DNA of 64,000 nucleotides, from NCBI RefSeq assembly GCF_025370935.1, contig NC_133485.1:915483-979482 (forward strand), read 5' to 3'. This document shows positions 10,508 through 21,852 of this stretch, piece after piece. A program made the position numbers and the translations under genes. Source of the stretch: Choristoneura fumiferana. Its lineage: Eukaryota; Arthropoda; Insecta; Lepidoptera; Tortricidae. Below the pieces are notes generated by a model. The model saw only the letters and a program-made list of their open reading frames with translations. It made no database searches and was not told the DNA's origin. Position 1 is the first letter of the stretch, and every line of letters begins with the position of its first letter.

Positions 10508-11660
10508 TCAAATTTCTTACATTAAATTTCTATTCCTAGTGTACCTATTGATTGAATCCTGTATGGGCAAGCTTAAGTCAACTTTAGTAGGTATGTGTTT
10601 TGTGAAGCTTGTATTTCGCTTTTGCATCTAACTGCTGCATTCTGCAACTTTTCAGCTCCCGAAAGTCCATCAATACCGCCTATTAGGTTCTGTCGAGTTT
10701 TAGGGTGCAGTATCTCAAAAAGGCAGTTTGTAATATTTTTGTTAGAATATCAGTCCATACCAGGCTTTTAAACTATTACTTACTGTTGATTTGTAAGTTT
10801 GTAAGCTGTGAATTAAAAATGTACAAACCTTTTTATGATCACTTCCTGGTATCAGATTTAGCTGAAATTTGGCTTAAATTGTAAGGTCGTACGGGAGTGC
10901 ATCACTGTCCCAATAGCCGCCGTATTTAATGTTATGCCATTAACAATGAAAAGGTGACAGCTGGGTGTAGTTTATTGGGCATCAGTGTATCGACCACTCA
11001 CTGGAACGTTTACTTTACTTCAGTATTTTAAACTTCTAAATCTAAAAAAACTTCTTCGAAGGCGGGAACTCTTCAACGATTCATGACATCGACTTGAACC
11101 TTGATATAAATGAAGTTTTGATGCCAATGCAACTACAGCAACAAAATGTAAAGTGGGCAAACATAAACCATATTAAAATTATTTTCTTTAACAATATTAA
11201 TTCCTTTATAAGATTGTTTTTTTTTGGAATCTTTTTGTATTTTTTATTTCAATTTTTTTTATACAGTATAGGCTTGCGTTTGCCCAGCGATGGAAATGGA
11301 ATGGAATGGCCCAATGGAAAGCGAGGATGAGGCCTACGATGGAGCACGCTTGCCTAGTAAATGCTCATTCACCCTGCACTTGAAAGCGGCCAAATTGTAA
11401 TTGTAATTCCAAATTTTTGGTTACTTTTACGGTCATCCCGTCATCCGTCATTCCTTAATGTTGTGCAAAGTAGTCCAGATTTTTTTAAATCCCTCATTGA
11501 TATCGTCAATATCGTCATACACTCATACATCGTTATTTCATGCATTATCATTCTTAATACCGTTCAGTCGGTGTATGAAGGAGGCAGATCTAGATCTTTT
11601 TGTTTCAATAACGGCGACTCTGACAATGTCATTATTTTTACAAAAAAAATATTTGCTTTC
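10508..11660. other. no gene; possible RPT-D remnant
   Basis: 11047-11140 resembles part of RPT-D on the minus strand ('GGGAACTCTTCAACG', 'GACATCGACTTGAA'). The rest is AT-rich without recognisable content. The open frames here are rich in F, I, N and S, as expected of AT-rich random sequence. Confidence 0.4.
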
Positions 11661-11989
11661 ATTTGACTTGGTACGGAACCGTCGGTGCTCGAGTCAGACT
11701 CGAACTTGGCAGGTTTTTTGTTTATTATACCGGTAAAGTTTGAAACTATCTGGTACAGTAGAGGCCGTTCTAATTGAGAATTCCACGGAAATTCGATGGG
11801 CAAAATATCATGCATTACCGGGCTAGGGGTTCCGTGGTAGTATTTTAAAACTACAGAACTAGTATGAGAAAAAGAAAAAGGAGAACCCTTATGTATAGGA
11901 TGATTATATTCTTTGTTTTTACTAGTAATACGCTTGCTTAAAGTAACTTAAGTTTTTTTTAATTTAAACGATTTTCATCCCGCCATCGT

Positions 11990-12090
11990 TTGGACGCCTT
12001 TCTTTGCAGGCTGGTTAGAGATCGCCTTAGACCGGGTCGAGTGGAGGACATGGGGGAGGCCTTTGCCCAGCAGTGGGACACCTCTACAGG
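11990..12090 (+). mobile_element. RTE-like LINE tail
   Basis: The plus strand reads VEDMGEAFAQQWDTSTGL then stop (12030-12089), the GEAFAQQW ending typical of RTE-like proteins. Only the last ~30 codons remain. A perfect 25-bp inverted repeat begins at its stop codon region. Confidence 0.6.
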
Positions 12091-12169
12091 CTTATAAAAA
12101 AAGATAACAAAAGAAAACTAAGAATACCGTCCATCGATCCGAAAATCTTTTTTTATAAGCCTGTAGAGG
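12081..12169. repeat. perfect 25-bp inverted repeat, 39-bp loop
   Basis: 12081-12105 (CCTCTACAGGCTTATAAAAA plus 5) is exactly complementary to 12145-12169. A transcript would form a strong hairpin. It abuts the RTE-like tail, so it could come from two opposed insertions. Confidence 0.8.
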
Positions 12170-12187
12170 ATGTACTTATGACAAACA

Positions 12188-12402
12188 GATAGCCCCATGG
12201 TTAGAGAACCTGACTATGAGACTTGAGGTCCCAGGTTCGATCGAATACGAATGTTTGTTCTCGGGTCTGGGACGTTTGTTATGTATTTAAGTATGTATTT
12301 AGCTATATAAGTTATAAATCTGTTGCCTAGTATCCATAGTACAAGCTTTGCTTAGTTTGGGACTAGGTCAATTGGTGTCAAGTGTCCCATGATATTAATT
12401 TA
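12188..12402 (+). mobile_element. SINE-T copy (tRNA-derived)
   Basis: The head resembles a tRNA (GGTTAGAGAACCTGACTA, B box GGTTCGATCG). The body has ACGAATGTTTGTTCTCGGGT, and the tail has 'TTTGGGACTAGGTC...GTGTCAAGTGTCCCATGA'. Matching copies are at 17670-17883 and, inverted, at 49197-49443. Confidence 0.75.
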
Positions 12403-13289
12403 TATTATTTAGTGGTCCCATTCGCGTTTGGCAGGTTTTTTCACAGAATTCATATTAATATCACAGTATACGGAACTCACAACGTTTTCGCGCTCAATCA
12501 ACTGGATGCTAAACAATGAACAGATTTTTGAATCCACTAACGGAAATACGGGCAATATTTTTTTTTTGGTATTTCGACATTTTTTCCGGAACAACGGTGC
12601 TCAGCTTTGTAAAGCCTGGATGGACTAAAAGCTTTAGGGTTGTCGACATGTTTTTTTTTTGGGTACAATTTTACAAAAATGGTGAAAGATTTTTGTTGTA
12701 CCGGGTCTGGCCTGTAATACGAGCAAAAAATTAAAACATAGATCGTCCTCGTCAAACTGAACAAAATTAGTTCAGCGACTTTTTAAAATAATGGAGTCTT
12801 TGAATTTTCTTTTTTTCATACAAATTAAATACTGCTATCAATGTACGCCATCCTAAAACACAACTGACGTCGCCTGTCACGCTACAAACATAAAGCATTT
12901 TGCTTTACATTGCTTCTTCGAATAAACTTAAAAGTGTATTAAAAATTAAAAAAACTAATTATTTTTAACAGACGCTGAACTAATGTACAGAATAATAGTA
13001 CTGAACAGTTTGAGGAGTAGGATCTATGTTTTAATTATTTGCTCATATTACAGGCCACACCCGGTATAGAAAAATATATGTCCGGCCATAAGGAGGTCAC
13101 AAAAAGATCGTCAAATGTAAACAAATAAAATAATTACTAATATTAATCGAAATGCAACATAATATCTGCCAAAAATAAATGTACCTACTACGTCATATTA
13201 CCCCACTCCTCTGTTTATATATTCCAGAATAGTTTTAACATTTCTTGTATTTGATTAAAATAAAAGCTTGTAATAAAACTCTTATTGCC

Positions 13290-13424
13290 AACCCTAGCAC
13301 CCTTAACTAGCCGCCGCCCGCGGCCATGTTCGCAATTCGCATAAAATAGACAAAAAACGCACGACATTCGCGACGTTCGATGTCGTGGACGTGACACAGA
13401 ATCGACCCCGATACCTTATGCGCC
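13290..13424 (+). promoter_or_regulatory. CpG-rich patch, possible promoter/5' UTR
   Basis: A compact GC- and CpG-rich stretch (GCCGCCGCCCGCGGCC, then many CG dinucleotides including ATTCGCGACGTTCGATGTCG) in otherwise AT-rich DNA. It lies directly upstream of a start codon with a strong downstream splice donor. A short upstream frame, MFAIRIK then stop, starts at 13325. Such patches often mark insect promoters or 5' UTRs, but a degraded repeat could look similar. No defined TATA or initiator element is claimed. Confidence 0.3.
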
Positions 13425-13469
13425 ATGCCAAGGGATTTGAAGGCTGAAAATAATAAGGCGGCGAAACTG
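13425..13469 (+). CDS. candidate first coding exon (15 codons)
   Basis: An ATG in good context (GCGCCATGC) opens a 15-codon frame, MPRDLKAENNKAAKL. It ends directly at GTAAGAAA, a strong 5' splice donor, in phase 0. The exon sits at the downstream edge of the CpG-rich patch at 13290-13424, as expected for a first exon. The composition (charged, K/N/A-rich) is protein-like. No family was recognised and no matching phase-0 acceptor exon was found downstream. A 15-codon frame plus a donor can occur by chance, so this is a candidate only. Confidence 0.33.
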
Positions 13470-13708
13470 GTAAGAAAGGCTATAGTTTTTGCCCGCGGAT
13501 TCGACTGAATAAAAAATATATATTTAGAAAAAATGCATTCGCATCACAAGTTCTACAAGATTACAAAATTTTTCAAGCTTTTTTAGTTAACGTTTCGTTG
13601 TACGGGACAAACATGCAAAGTAATTAATTAGTGTGTGTAAAGTTCCCATTTTGCACTGAGCCCGCATGGTAACTACGCCTGTATATTTTAATAAACACGA
13701 TAAAACGC

Positions 13709-13991
13709 AGGTGGTAGGACCTAGTGCATGGTCCGCCCGGATTGCTACCACCATCTTGCTCGCTAATCCTGCCGTGAAGCAGCAGTGCTTGCACTGTTGT
13801 GTTTTGGCGTGGAGAGTAAGACAGCGGTGAAATTACTGGCACTTGAGGTATCCATCTCAGCCCTCTAGGTTGGCAACGCATCTGTAAAACCCCTGGTGTT
13901 GCAGATGTTTATGGGCGGTGGTGATCTCTTACCATCAGGAGACCCACTTGCTCGTTTGCTATCCAGTCGAAAAAAAAAAAAAAAAAAAAAA
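13709..13991 (+). mobile_element. RE-G copy 2
   Basis: Nearly the same as 6868-7158: GGTGGTAGGACCTAGTGC start, 'GGAGACCCACTTGCTCG' near the end and a long pure A tail (about 13971-13991), which suggests a fairly recent insertion. Confidence 0.75.
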
Positions 13992-14379
13992 AGTGTATCC
14001 TTTAATCCAGAAGTCACAAATGTGTAATTAAACCTATTGAAAAATCAAATCACATTTAATTTCATGACCGCTATTTGGTCAATTAAAAAAAATATCGCTA
14101 TTACTTTCTTTGTATAAGCTTACGTTTCTACGAATTCAATGTACAAAGGCTGTAATTTTAATTAATCATTGCATTTCAATCTACGCTTTTGATCAAATAT
14201 AGTATGTGCACTAGCCAATATCTCGATTTTCAGAAAATGCCGTAGGGCTGTGCAATGAACTAAATATTTGCTTTAATGTATTTGAATTTTACGTTCCATT
14301 CGTTTACTGCTATGTAAATATGTTTTATTTTACGTTTACTGATGCAGTTAATACTTTTCCTACGTAATTTTATCGGAAA

Positions 14380-14605
14380 TAGTTATTTGTGCAACAAGAG
14401 AGCAAAGTTGTTTTTTGTTGCGAGTGTTGATTTTGAATCCCGAGTAAGCGAAGGATTCTATATTAGAATCACGAGCGTTAGCGAGTGATTCTAGGTTAGA
14501 ATCCTGAGATCAGCAAGGGATTGAAATACACGAGATGCAAAAAAACTTTGGTCTCATGTGACACATACAATTTTTCACCTCGGCAGCGAGAACATAATTT
14601 AAATG
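14380..14605. repeat. repeat with alternating small palindromes
   Basis: Alternating blocks of the type GGATTCTATATTAGAATC and GAGCGTTAGCGAGTGATTC create several short self-complementary stems. The flanks are 'GCAACAAGAGAGCAAAGTTG' and 'CAAAAAAACTTTGGTCTCA', themselves roughly inverted. Probably an old non-autonomous DNA element. Non-coding. Confidence 0.45.
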
Positions 14606-16165
14606 TAACATAAGAATAAAACCACATATACCTACCTGTTTACAAAACAAGACACATTTTTTTTAAATTGAATCCGATTATTATCAAATATAATATTACA
14701 TTTAAAACCATAAAGAGTCCAGTAGCTACAATACAAATCGCATACTCATAACATGCAATCTTAACTTCTTGTACTAATGTCACACTTATTTTTTAATACT
14801 GCAAAAAGCCTCATCTCGGGGTAATTGAAAAGGTTGAACAATTAAACCTTTAAATATGATTTTTATTAAGATTTCTATTACATAAACATAAATAGATTTG
14901 TTAAAATATTCATTTAACAAATAATAATTATACTGTAGAGGCAGTATACGGAATTCTTTTATTTAAAAAAAAACAAAGAAGCGGCTTTCGTGCAACGAGG
15001 TTGCATACTTTATTAAAAGATCAGGAAAATTTACATTTTGGAAATATTTCGATATATTTTTAATACCAAAATTTAATTTAAGTTTGTAATCGACAAATTT
15101 AATCCTATCTCTTCTTTTTTTCGAGTTGAAGTGAAATGACAGATCAAAGTAAAGTTTCAAATATTGGAATTCAGTGAGTAGACCCAACACTGTATCAGCA
15201 TTTTAAAAAATAATTAAAAAGTTACTTTGTCTCACGGAGTGAGCAAAATGCGATTTTGCTCACTGATTTCTCATAGCAAAACCTGCCTGTTTGAGGTGCT
15301 GAGGTGAAAAGTTTATTTTATTGTGCTCTTTCAATTAGTTAAACTCATCGTGTAGCCGTAAATTCTTTTTTTGACATCCATACTAATATCCATATATAAT
15401 ATCCCAAGGGTGTCCCAAGAAGTAGTGATATACTAAAGCCGGGAGATAGAGGACTTAGAGGGCTATCTGAATCACCCCCCATGTATGTTCCGCGATTTTT
15501 CGTATTTTCAGAGTTATGACTTTTTTTTTAATTTTTCACCTATCGCCGAGTACGACGAAATTTTTATTTATGGTGACGTGAATTATTGCGGTAGATGCTT
15601 GATTTTTTTGTGTGCTAAGCTGATAGATAGGCCAATTCAGTATGGTAATATTTACTATCGTTAGATCTTTGAATGGAATAAAAAAAAATGCCAAGAAAGA
15701 TAAAATTTACCCAGCATGTTCACAATTTCAAGGGCCCTTAAAAAAATAAAATGTCATGAAAAAATAATTACCTTTTGGCTTTTAAAAACTTGCTCTATCT
15801 ATCAGGTAGCTACTCTGAAAATTTCATTTTATTACTCATAAGGCTTCAATCAAAAAATTGAAATCTAAATGTGGTAAGTGCAACATTTTAATTTACATGA
15901 CGATCAATGCAAGCAAAGCAAAACCTTTCTAAATAAATTTCGTTCTAATCACGCACTGGCCATCAATAGAAAAAGAACAAAAAACAAAAGACGGTTGACG
16001 CATGAGAAAATTTTCACGTTGTTTGGTCATCGTTGTTATTTTTCAATAATTTAAAAATTGTGTTTTAATACTGCTAATTGTTCGTTTCCCTAATCATTTT
16101 GGCTATTCGTATGGACTTTGACTTGCATTACGATTTGGATTAGTGTTATTACCTGGAATCGACGA
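14606..16165. other. no gene; one tight hairpin
   Basis: AT-rich. At 15239-15270 the sequence GTGAGCAAAATGCGATTTTG continuing CTCAC is an 11-bp stem with a 3-base loop. Nothing else was recognised. Confidence 0.45.
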
Positions 16166-16470
16166 CTTGGCATTATTGGACATAGCCCTCCCCCAAGGCT
16201 CTCCACTCAGTCCACTTGTGCTTTCCGCATCCACCGCGATCCCGCGATCTTAACCAGGTCGTCGCTCCATCTTGTTGGAGGCCTACCGACAGCTCGTCTC
16301 GGGAGACCGGGGTCCACGGAAGCCATTCGAGAACCTTCTGACCCCATCGGCCATCAGTCCTGCGAGCAATGTGCCACGCCCACTGCCACTTCAGTTTCGC
16401 AATTCTTCGGGCTATGTCGGTAACCTTAATTCTATCTACTGCGGATATCATCATTTCTGATTCTATCCCG
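16166..16470 (-). mobile_element. RTE-like LINE tail, frameshifted
   Basis: The minus strand reads IAKLKWQWAWHIARRTDGRW, then KVLEWLPWT. The frame then shifts, so the GRPPTRW segment is lost and the frame re-enters as WRALGEGYVQ. Compared with 3107-3342 it extends about 100 bases further upstream. It is a dead fragment. Confidence 0.7.
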
Positions 16471-16706
16471 AAGAAAATTTTAATACCCTGACCAAATTAC
16501 TAAAATATCTCGACTCAACCGTCCAACGTCCAAAATACCAGAGTTGAGTTCTGTCCGCATATTTTTGATCTCGCCCTTTACATTTATCTGTACTATCCCG
16601 TTGCTGAATTAAACTCGACAACTGGGTATTGTTACAAAGGCTGCGATGAGTCGAGTGCTGCTTTGACTCAAGTCATGGCATATAAGCGAGTTTTAAACTC
16701 TATACC

Positions 16707-16982
16707 TTTTTTTTTATTCGACTGGATGGCAAACGAGCAAGTGGGTCTCCTGAAGGTAAGAGATCACCACCGCCCATAAACATCTGCAACACCAGGGGTA
16801 TTGCAGATGCGTTGCCAACCTAAAGGTCTAAGATGGGATACCTCAAGTGCCAGTAATTTCACCGGCTGTCTTACTCTCCACGCCGAAACACAACAGTGCA
16901 AGCACTGCTGCTTCACGGCAGGATTAGCAAGCAAGATGGTGGTAGCAATCCGGGCGGACCTTGCACAAGGTCCTACCACCTG
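16707..16982 (-). mobile_element. RE-G copy 3
   Basis: Reverse orientation. The T-run and TTCGACTGGATGGCAAACG lead into the body, which ends CCTACCACCTGC. The frames of 73-91 residues across it are repeat translations. Confidence 0.75.
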
Positions 16983-17669
16983 CAAGAAAAATCATGCAAG
17001 TTGTATTACATTGCGAGGCCGTAAAGCCAACGACTGTGTTGTGGTCTATCGTGCCCGCAATGTAATTGTAACTTGATCGAATTTTCTTGCCCATCTTAAC
17101 GGGGCTAAAGACGCTGGAATGTAGCAACTCAATTGGAGCTATCTATTTTTAATTGTGCATAGTAAATTGAAAACCATTTCGTGATTCTTGTAGTTATTTA
17201 ATTTTAATATAAGGTAATGAATTTATAACATAAAAAATAAGCAAACAATGGGACACCACTACACTGTTTTCCTATGAAAGTCGTCATGAAGGTTCACTGC
17301 TGATCCTCTGACGACCACGGCCGCTGTATCAAGAATGTAGCGATTTAAAATATACTCCAATTTAACTACTTGGAGGTTATATTTTTATTTCGTCGCGTCA
17401 AATATTGTAACTGTAACTGGCGTCAATGAAAATCAGCGTCGCGAAATCATCTTTAGATCTTTTCGCGACGCATAGCTGAGTGGCGGCCATTTTGGCTGGT
17501 AGGAACAGGCATGCATGTGTATATTAAGTCAGTGTTTTTGTATGTGTACCTATTTTATCAGCCAATAAACCATTCTTATTTTTATTCTTATTCTTAAATA
17601 AAATCAAATCAGCCCACATCCACCCACTGCTGGCTAAAGGCTTCTTCATTTTCATACAGATAGTTTTAG
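16983..17669. other. no gene recognised
   Basis: Unremarkable AT-rich sequence with an isolated GC-richer stretch near 17440-17500. No motif or repeat match was seen. Confidence 0.45.
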
Positions 17670-17883
17670 ATGACCGAATGGGCAAGTGGTCAGAGAACCT
17701 GACTACGAAGCTTGAGGACCCGGGAGGGTTCGATTCCCGGCCGGGGCAGGTATTTGTATGAATAATACGAATGTTTGTTCTCGGGTCTTGGTATAAGTAT
17801 GTTTCTCCATTGCTATAGTACAAACTTTGCTTAGTTTGGGACTAGGTCGTATTTTGGTGTCAAGTGTCCCATGATATTAATTT
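17670..17883 (+). mobile_element. SINE-T copy (tRNA-derived)
   Basis: The best-preserved tRNA-like head of the family: GTGGTCAGAGAACCTGACTA and a B box GGTTCGATTCCCGG. The body is shared with 12188-12402. It is not a tRNA gene because the acceptor stem does not pair and the SINE body follows. Confidence 0.8.
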
Positions 17884-18695
17884 GATTTTTTTCACGCCAC
17901 TTTGCCCGGTCCTGTGCTAGTCTCATCCACCCACAGTCGTCGTATAAATTTAAATTAGGTATATAAAGTTTTAATTTCTTTCAGTTTATGACTTGCGCCA
18001 CAAGTGGAGTGGTCAATTGTTCCGTGATCCCGGTAGCGGGTTCGATTCTCCGCTCTTGTTACTATTTGATTTGTTTTTTCTACTTTGGCAACGGACCTAA
18101 GTTGCCATTATAAATCTCTACACAATTGAGTTTGGCAAGCGAGTTAGTTTCGGCTGATTTAGAGATAGATAATGAAACTGTTGGATCGAGAATAGGTTTA
18201 ATAGGGAAAAGGTATTTACTTACGGTAGGCTTTGAGATAGTTTTTAATGCCGCAATACGGAAAATATGCATGTGACTTTTTTCGAAATAAGTTATGGACA
18301 TTTACTTTACCTAAAATACAACTCCATTTTAGCAAATAAGATATTGTTTGCATGCCAATATATCCGTATCTGATTAAACTGTTACCGCACTTTTCATTCC
18401 ATCTAAATCAGTTCAGTGGTTTAACGCATTCACTGCCACCGACGCACATATGCGTTTTCGCAACTTCGCCCAGTGCCGCTGTCATAATTATTCATACATT
18501 TTGAACGCACACGTGAGTCGGTGGCACCTGTGGAAGTCAGGTGGCAGTGAATTCGTTAAACGTGATGAAATAACAGATAGAGACGTACCTACAGATTTAT
18601 ATTGCATTTTTAATAGTAATAAATATACAATCATGGAGAAAAAAAACATTATACATTTATTTATTTGCCAATTAAAAATTACAGCATTACAGTAA
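17884..18695. other. no gene; tRNA-like B box
   Basis: At about 17996-18055 a 'GCGGGTTCGATTCTCCGC' stem-loop resembles a tRNA T-arm, probably an isolated SINE remnant. The rest is AT-rich without recognised content. Confidence 0.4.
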
Positions 18696-19085
18696 AACAA
18701 ATGCGCTGTAAAATTCAAATTATACTTACAAAAAAACACAAAAAAGACATTAAAAACAAAAAAAAAGTTATTTAGGGATTTTTGTCCTTGCTTCCCTAAA
18801 GCGACGGAAGACCACGCCCTCTGGCCAGAAATTGGAGTGCAGGAACATCTGCTGGTGCTTAGCCGGCACTTGGAGTCTAAAAGAGCGAAAATTGTTGGCT
18901 CTATTAGACTCGAGCGGGCGGATAAAAACCTCGGCTCCCTTCAACCGACCCCGAGCTGCCTCGCGGATGTGCTCGAAGACCTTCTCTTCCGTCGTCTTCG
19001 TATCCAACCGCGATAGGTAGATGTCCACCAACGGTACTGCAGCTTGGATACAGGACGACGCTGCAGGAATGGTCCCACGCTAATT
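18696..19085 (-). pseudogene. retroelement ORF1-like C-terminal fragment
   Basis: The minus strand encodes VDIYLSRLDTKTTEEKVFEH, a middle RANNFRSFRLQVPAKHQQMF and the end FWPEGVVFRRFREARTKIPK (stop at 18768). This resembles the C-terminal RNA-binding-like module of ORF1 proteins of insect non-LTR elements (WP-GV-RRF ending). A homologous frameshifted copy at 49925-50300 shares the downstream A/T-rich trailer as well as the coding part. That points to retrotransposition of one 3' end rather than two host genes. The family is inferred; the homology between the copies is directly visible. Confidence 0.5.
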
Positions 19086-19489
19086 GCGATTGCGCTTTAA
19101 ACGGCGTTTCCTATTTACAACCGGAGTGAAGCCATCATCATTCACAATTACTATATAAACATGTGTTCTTTGGACATAAGTGTATAAGCACATCAGTTTT
19201 AAAGCAAGTGTACTTAAATGTGTGTGAGCGAAACTATACAAAAATATTACCACATAAATTGTATTTAATTATCACGCTAATTTAAACTCGGCTACCTTAC
19301 ACAGAAGCATCTAAATTTTCATTAGTATGACAATGGTGCAACGTAAAACTTCATAGCTTAGAAAGTACGGCATAACTCAGTGGTACAAGTCGCGTTCGCC
19401 CTTGGCTTCGATTCAACTGCTGGCAAAGAATAAGCATCAGAATAGAATGTTAATTACATAATCAGCTTAGAAAGATGAAAATCTCCTTT

Positions 19490-20095
19490 TTAGAGTTCCG
19501 GAGCCAAAATGGCAAAAACGGAACCCTTATAGTTTCGCCATGTCTGTCTGTCTGTCCGTCCGTCCGCGGCTTTGCTCAGGGACTATCAATGCTAGAAAGC
19601 TGTAATTTTGCACGGATATATATAAGCTATGCCGACAAAATGGTACAATAAAAAACTAAAAAAAATTTTTTTTAGTGTACCTACCATAGACGAGAAGTGG
19701 GGGTGATTTTCTTTTCTCATCCAACCCTATAGTGTGGGGTATCGTTCGAAAGGTATTTAAAAAAACATTAGGGGTTTGCTAAGACGATTTTTCGATTCAT
19801 TGATTTTTTTTGCGAAATATTCAACTTTAAAGTGAAAATTTTTATTAACATCGAGCGTCCGTCCCCCCCCCCCCCTCCCCTCTAAAATCTAAACCGGTCC
19901 GTGGAAAATTTTGTTAAAATTCAGGATGGCAGTAAGTATATCAAACTTTCAAGGAAAACTGTAACGGCTAAGTTTGCTTGAGAATTATTAGTAGTATAAA
20001 ATACGAAATCCTTAGAAAAAAAATACTTAATTTTTTCGCAATGGCTACGGAACCCTATTTTGGGCGTGTCCGACACGCTCTTGGCCGGTTTTGGC
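19490..20095 (+). repeat. RPT-B copy, long form
   Basis: Starts GTTCCGGAGCCAAAATGGC, has GTCTGTCTGTCTGTCCGTCC and ends 'GACACGCTCTTGGCCGG' plus TTTT. A C-rich run (19863-19880) lies inside. This is the full-length layout of the repeat seen shortened at 63456-63618. Confidence 0.65.
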
Positions 20096-20196
20096 ACCTA
20101 ACAATTTACAGTAAACATCATAGTGACATCACATTAATTAACAAGGAAAATCGTAATTAAGGTCTTTGTATACCACCAACTTGTTCCACCAGTGGT

Positions 20197-20330
20197 ACGT
20201 TCAGCATCAAAAGTAGCTGCATACTTATGTACTTTGTCGTTTTATAGCAACATACTTAACACCATACAAATTTGTCTGTGCTAATACGACAAAGTAAAAA
20301 GTGATCCGCTACTTGTGATGCTGACTTGTC
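20197..20330. mobile_element. small fold-back element
   Basis: The left arm 20197-20254 (with CAGCATCAAAAGTAGC and TACTTTGTCG) pairs imperfectly with the right arm 20279-20330 (CGACAAAGTA, then GCTACTTGTGATGCTG). Total ~134 bp with a short loop. Probably a MITE; no target duplication was identified. Confidence 0.55.
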
Positions 20331-20379
20331 ATTTTCTGACATTGTCATTTCAAAGGTCAATATCTCCAAAAATGGCAGA

Positions 20380-20530
20380 CCCTTATCACTCCACCTGGCC
20401 GGAGGACGCCTTACATCACGTTCAAAAACTAGTTTACTTCAACGATTGTCGTCTTCGGCAGATATGACCAGCACACTGTCACTTCAACTTGTTAATTATC
20501 TGAGCTATGTTGACGACTTTAGTTCTGTGT
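20380..20530 (-). mobile_element. RTE-like LINE tail, heavily decayed
   Basis: Resembles the 61140-61395 fragment nucleotide by nucleotide in places ('CACTCCACCTGG', 'GTTTACTTCAAC', 'CTGAGCTATGTTGACGACTT'). The minus-strand frame has stops but retains RRPPARWSD. Confidence 0.5.
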
Positions 20531-20779
20531 CGGAAAATATCGCGTGGTGTCGTGGCGTATAAATTGAACCGCGTTCAAATTGCTATTTAGGTATTAATCA
20601 TACAAGACAAGTGACTGGACACAAAAATTACCTTTAAAATACTCGTACTATGGTTAATTTGCGTGTCACAACGAAAGACTTTTATACTAATTAAAACTAC
20701 AGGTGTTGAGGCGTTCAACTTTTTAAATTGTCCGAGTGCCTACAGATGGCAGAGATTACTTACCACAATATGACCTGTT

Positions 20780-21060
20780 TGCTCATTTCTCTGCCTTTGC
20801 TGGGTATCGTGCAAACATCCGTCCCTTTCTATATAGCTGTTCTTATAATAGCCACAGTATAAACTGTGTCCCACCTCAAGCCAAAGGCTTCCCCTTTCTC
20901 CTTCACCTCGTCTCTGGTTTCAACAAAATGTCACCAGGCCGGCTGGAATTGCTCCAAATCGTCCCGATACCTCTTTTTAGGCTTACCTCTGCTCTGGTGA
21001 CCGTCGCATGGGACCCATTCAGTTTTATTTTGGCTCAGCAATTTGGATGTCAGTCCTGCC
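20780..21060 (-). mobile_element. LINE C-terminal fragment
   Basis: The minus strand reads GKPKKRYRDDLEQF followed by EVKEKGEAFGLRWDT, the endonuclease/RT C-terminal pattern (GRPKRRW...GEAFAQQWD in better copies), with stops between segments. It is a second subfamily, different from the GRPPTRW type. Confidence 0.55.
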
Positions 21061-21335
21061 CAGTATGCTAGTATGCCTACTACGTTATTAAAAATGGCTT
21101 AAATAATTTCGTAAGATATAATTACAAAAGAACAACTTAATCCTAATAAACTGGACCAGCACGATCTGCACGTGGCTATTAATAAATGCGTAAAACATGA
21201 TAATCGTATCGTCGTACGCATCACTCATGCACCTGGCGCAGCAATCGGCACGTGCGCGCACGCAGAGGACGATTGTTGTATTATATTCATAATATTATGG
21301 TACTGATTTGTTTTATAAATTATTCTAGAGCGCAG

Positions 21336-21530
21336 TACGTATCTCTACGTTATAAATGTAAAAGTGAGTGTGTTTGTTTGGTACGCTTTCACGCCTAAAG
21401 TACGCAATCGATTGTGATGAAATTTAGTATAGTGATAGTTTGAGACTTTGAGGAGGACAAAGATAGTTTTTATCTCGGAAGATTGTATAGTTCCCGTGGG
21501 CGTGCCAAGAATGAGTTTATCTTATAGCCC
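21336..21530 (+). mobile_element. Helitron-family fragment
   Basis: Carries the family's 'GGTACGCTTTCACGCC' and 'GATAGTTTTTATCTCGGAAG' blocks in the sense direction. The CTAG terminus is not found, so it is truncated. Confidence 0.45.
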
Positions 21531-21852
21531 ATTGTTTAGATGGTAATTGTTTTTTTGATAAGAACAAAGCTAAAATACTTACAGTTTACGTCTGTCTCCT
21601 CTGTTGGAATCTTTTCTTTGCGTTAAAGTTAACTCAAGATTACATGTAAACAGCGGAGTCAAGCAAATTTGCATAGCCAGCGACACCCGTGAAACGGTGG
21701 ACTTGGCCAATATTAATACCTTTGACATTGGTTAGATAACATCGATTCTAAACACGACGGTTATAACTGTATGTTTGCTGTGTGGAGTCAAATTTGAAAA
21801 CATCTACTGTACTGTATTTATTCACGTACCGGTAACGTGTATATGTAAGTAT

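Noticed and set aside
17694..17750. tRNA gene
   Set aside because: The A- and B-box-like sequences belong to a SINE head; no acceptor-stem pairing, and the SINE body follows.
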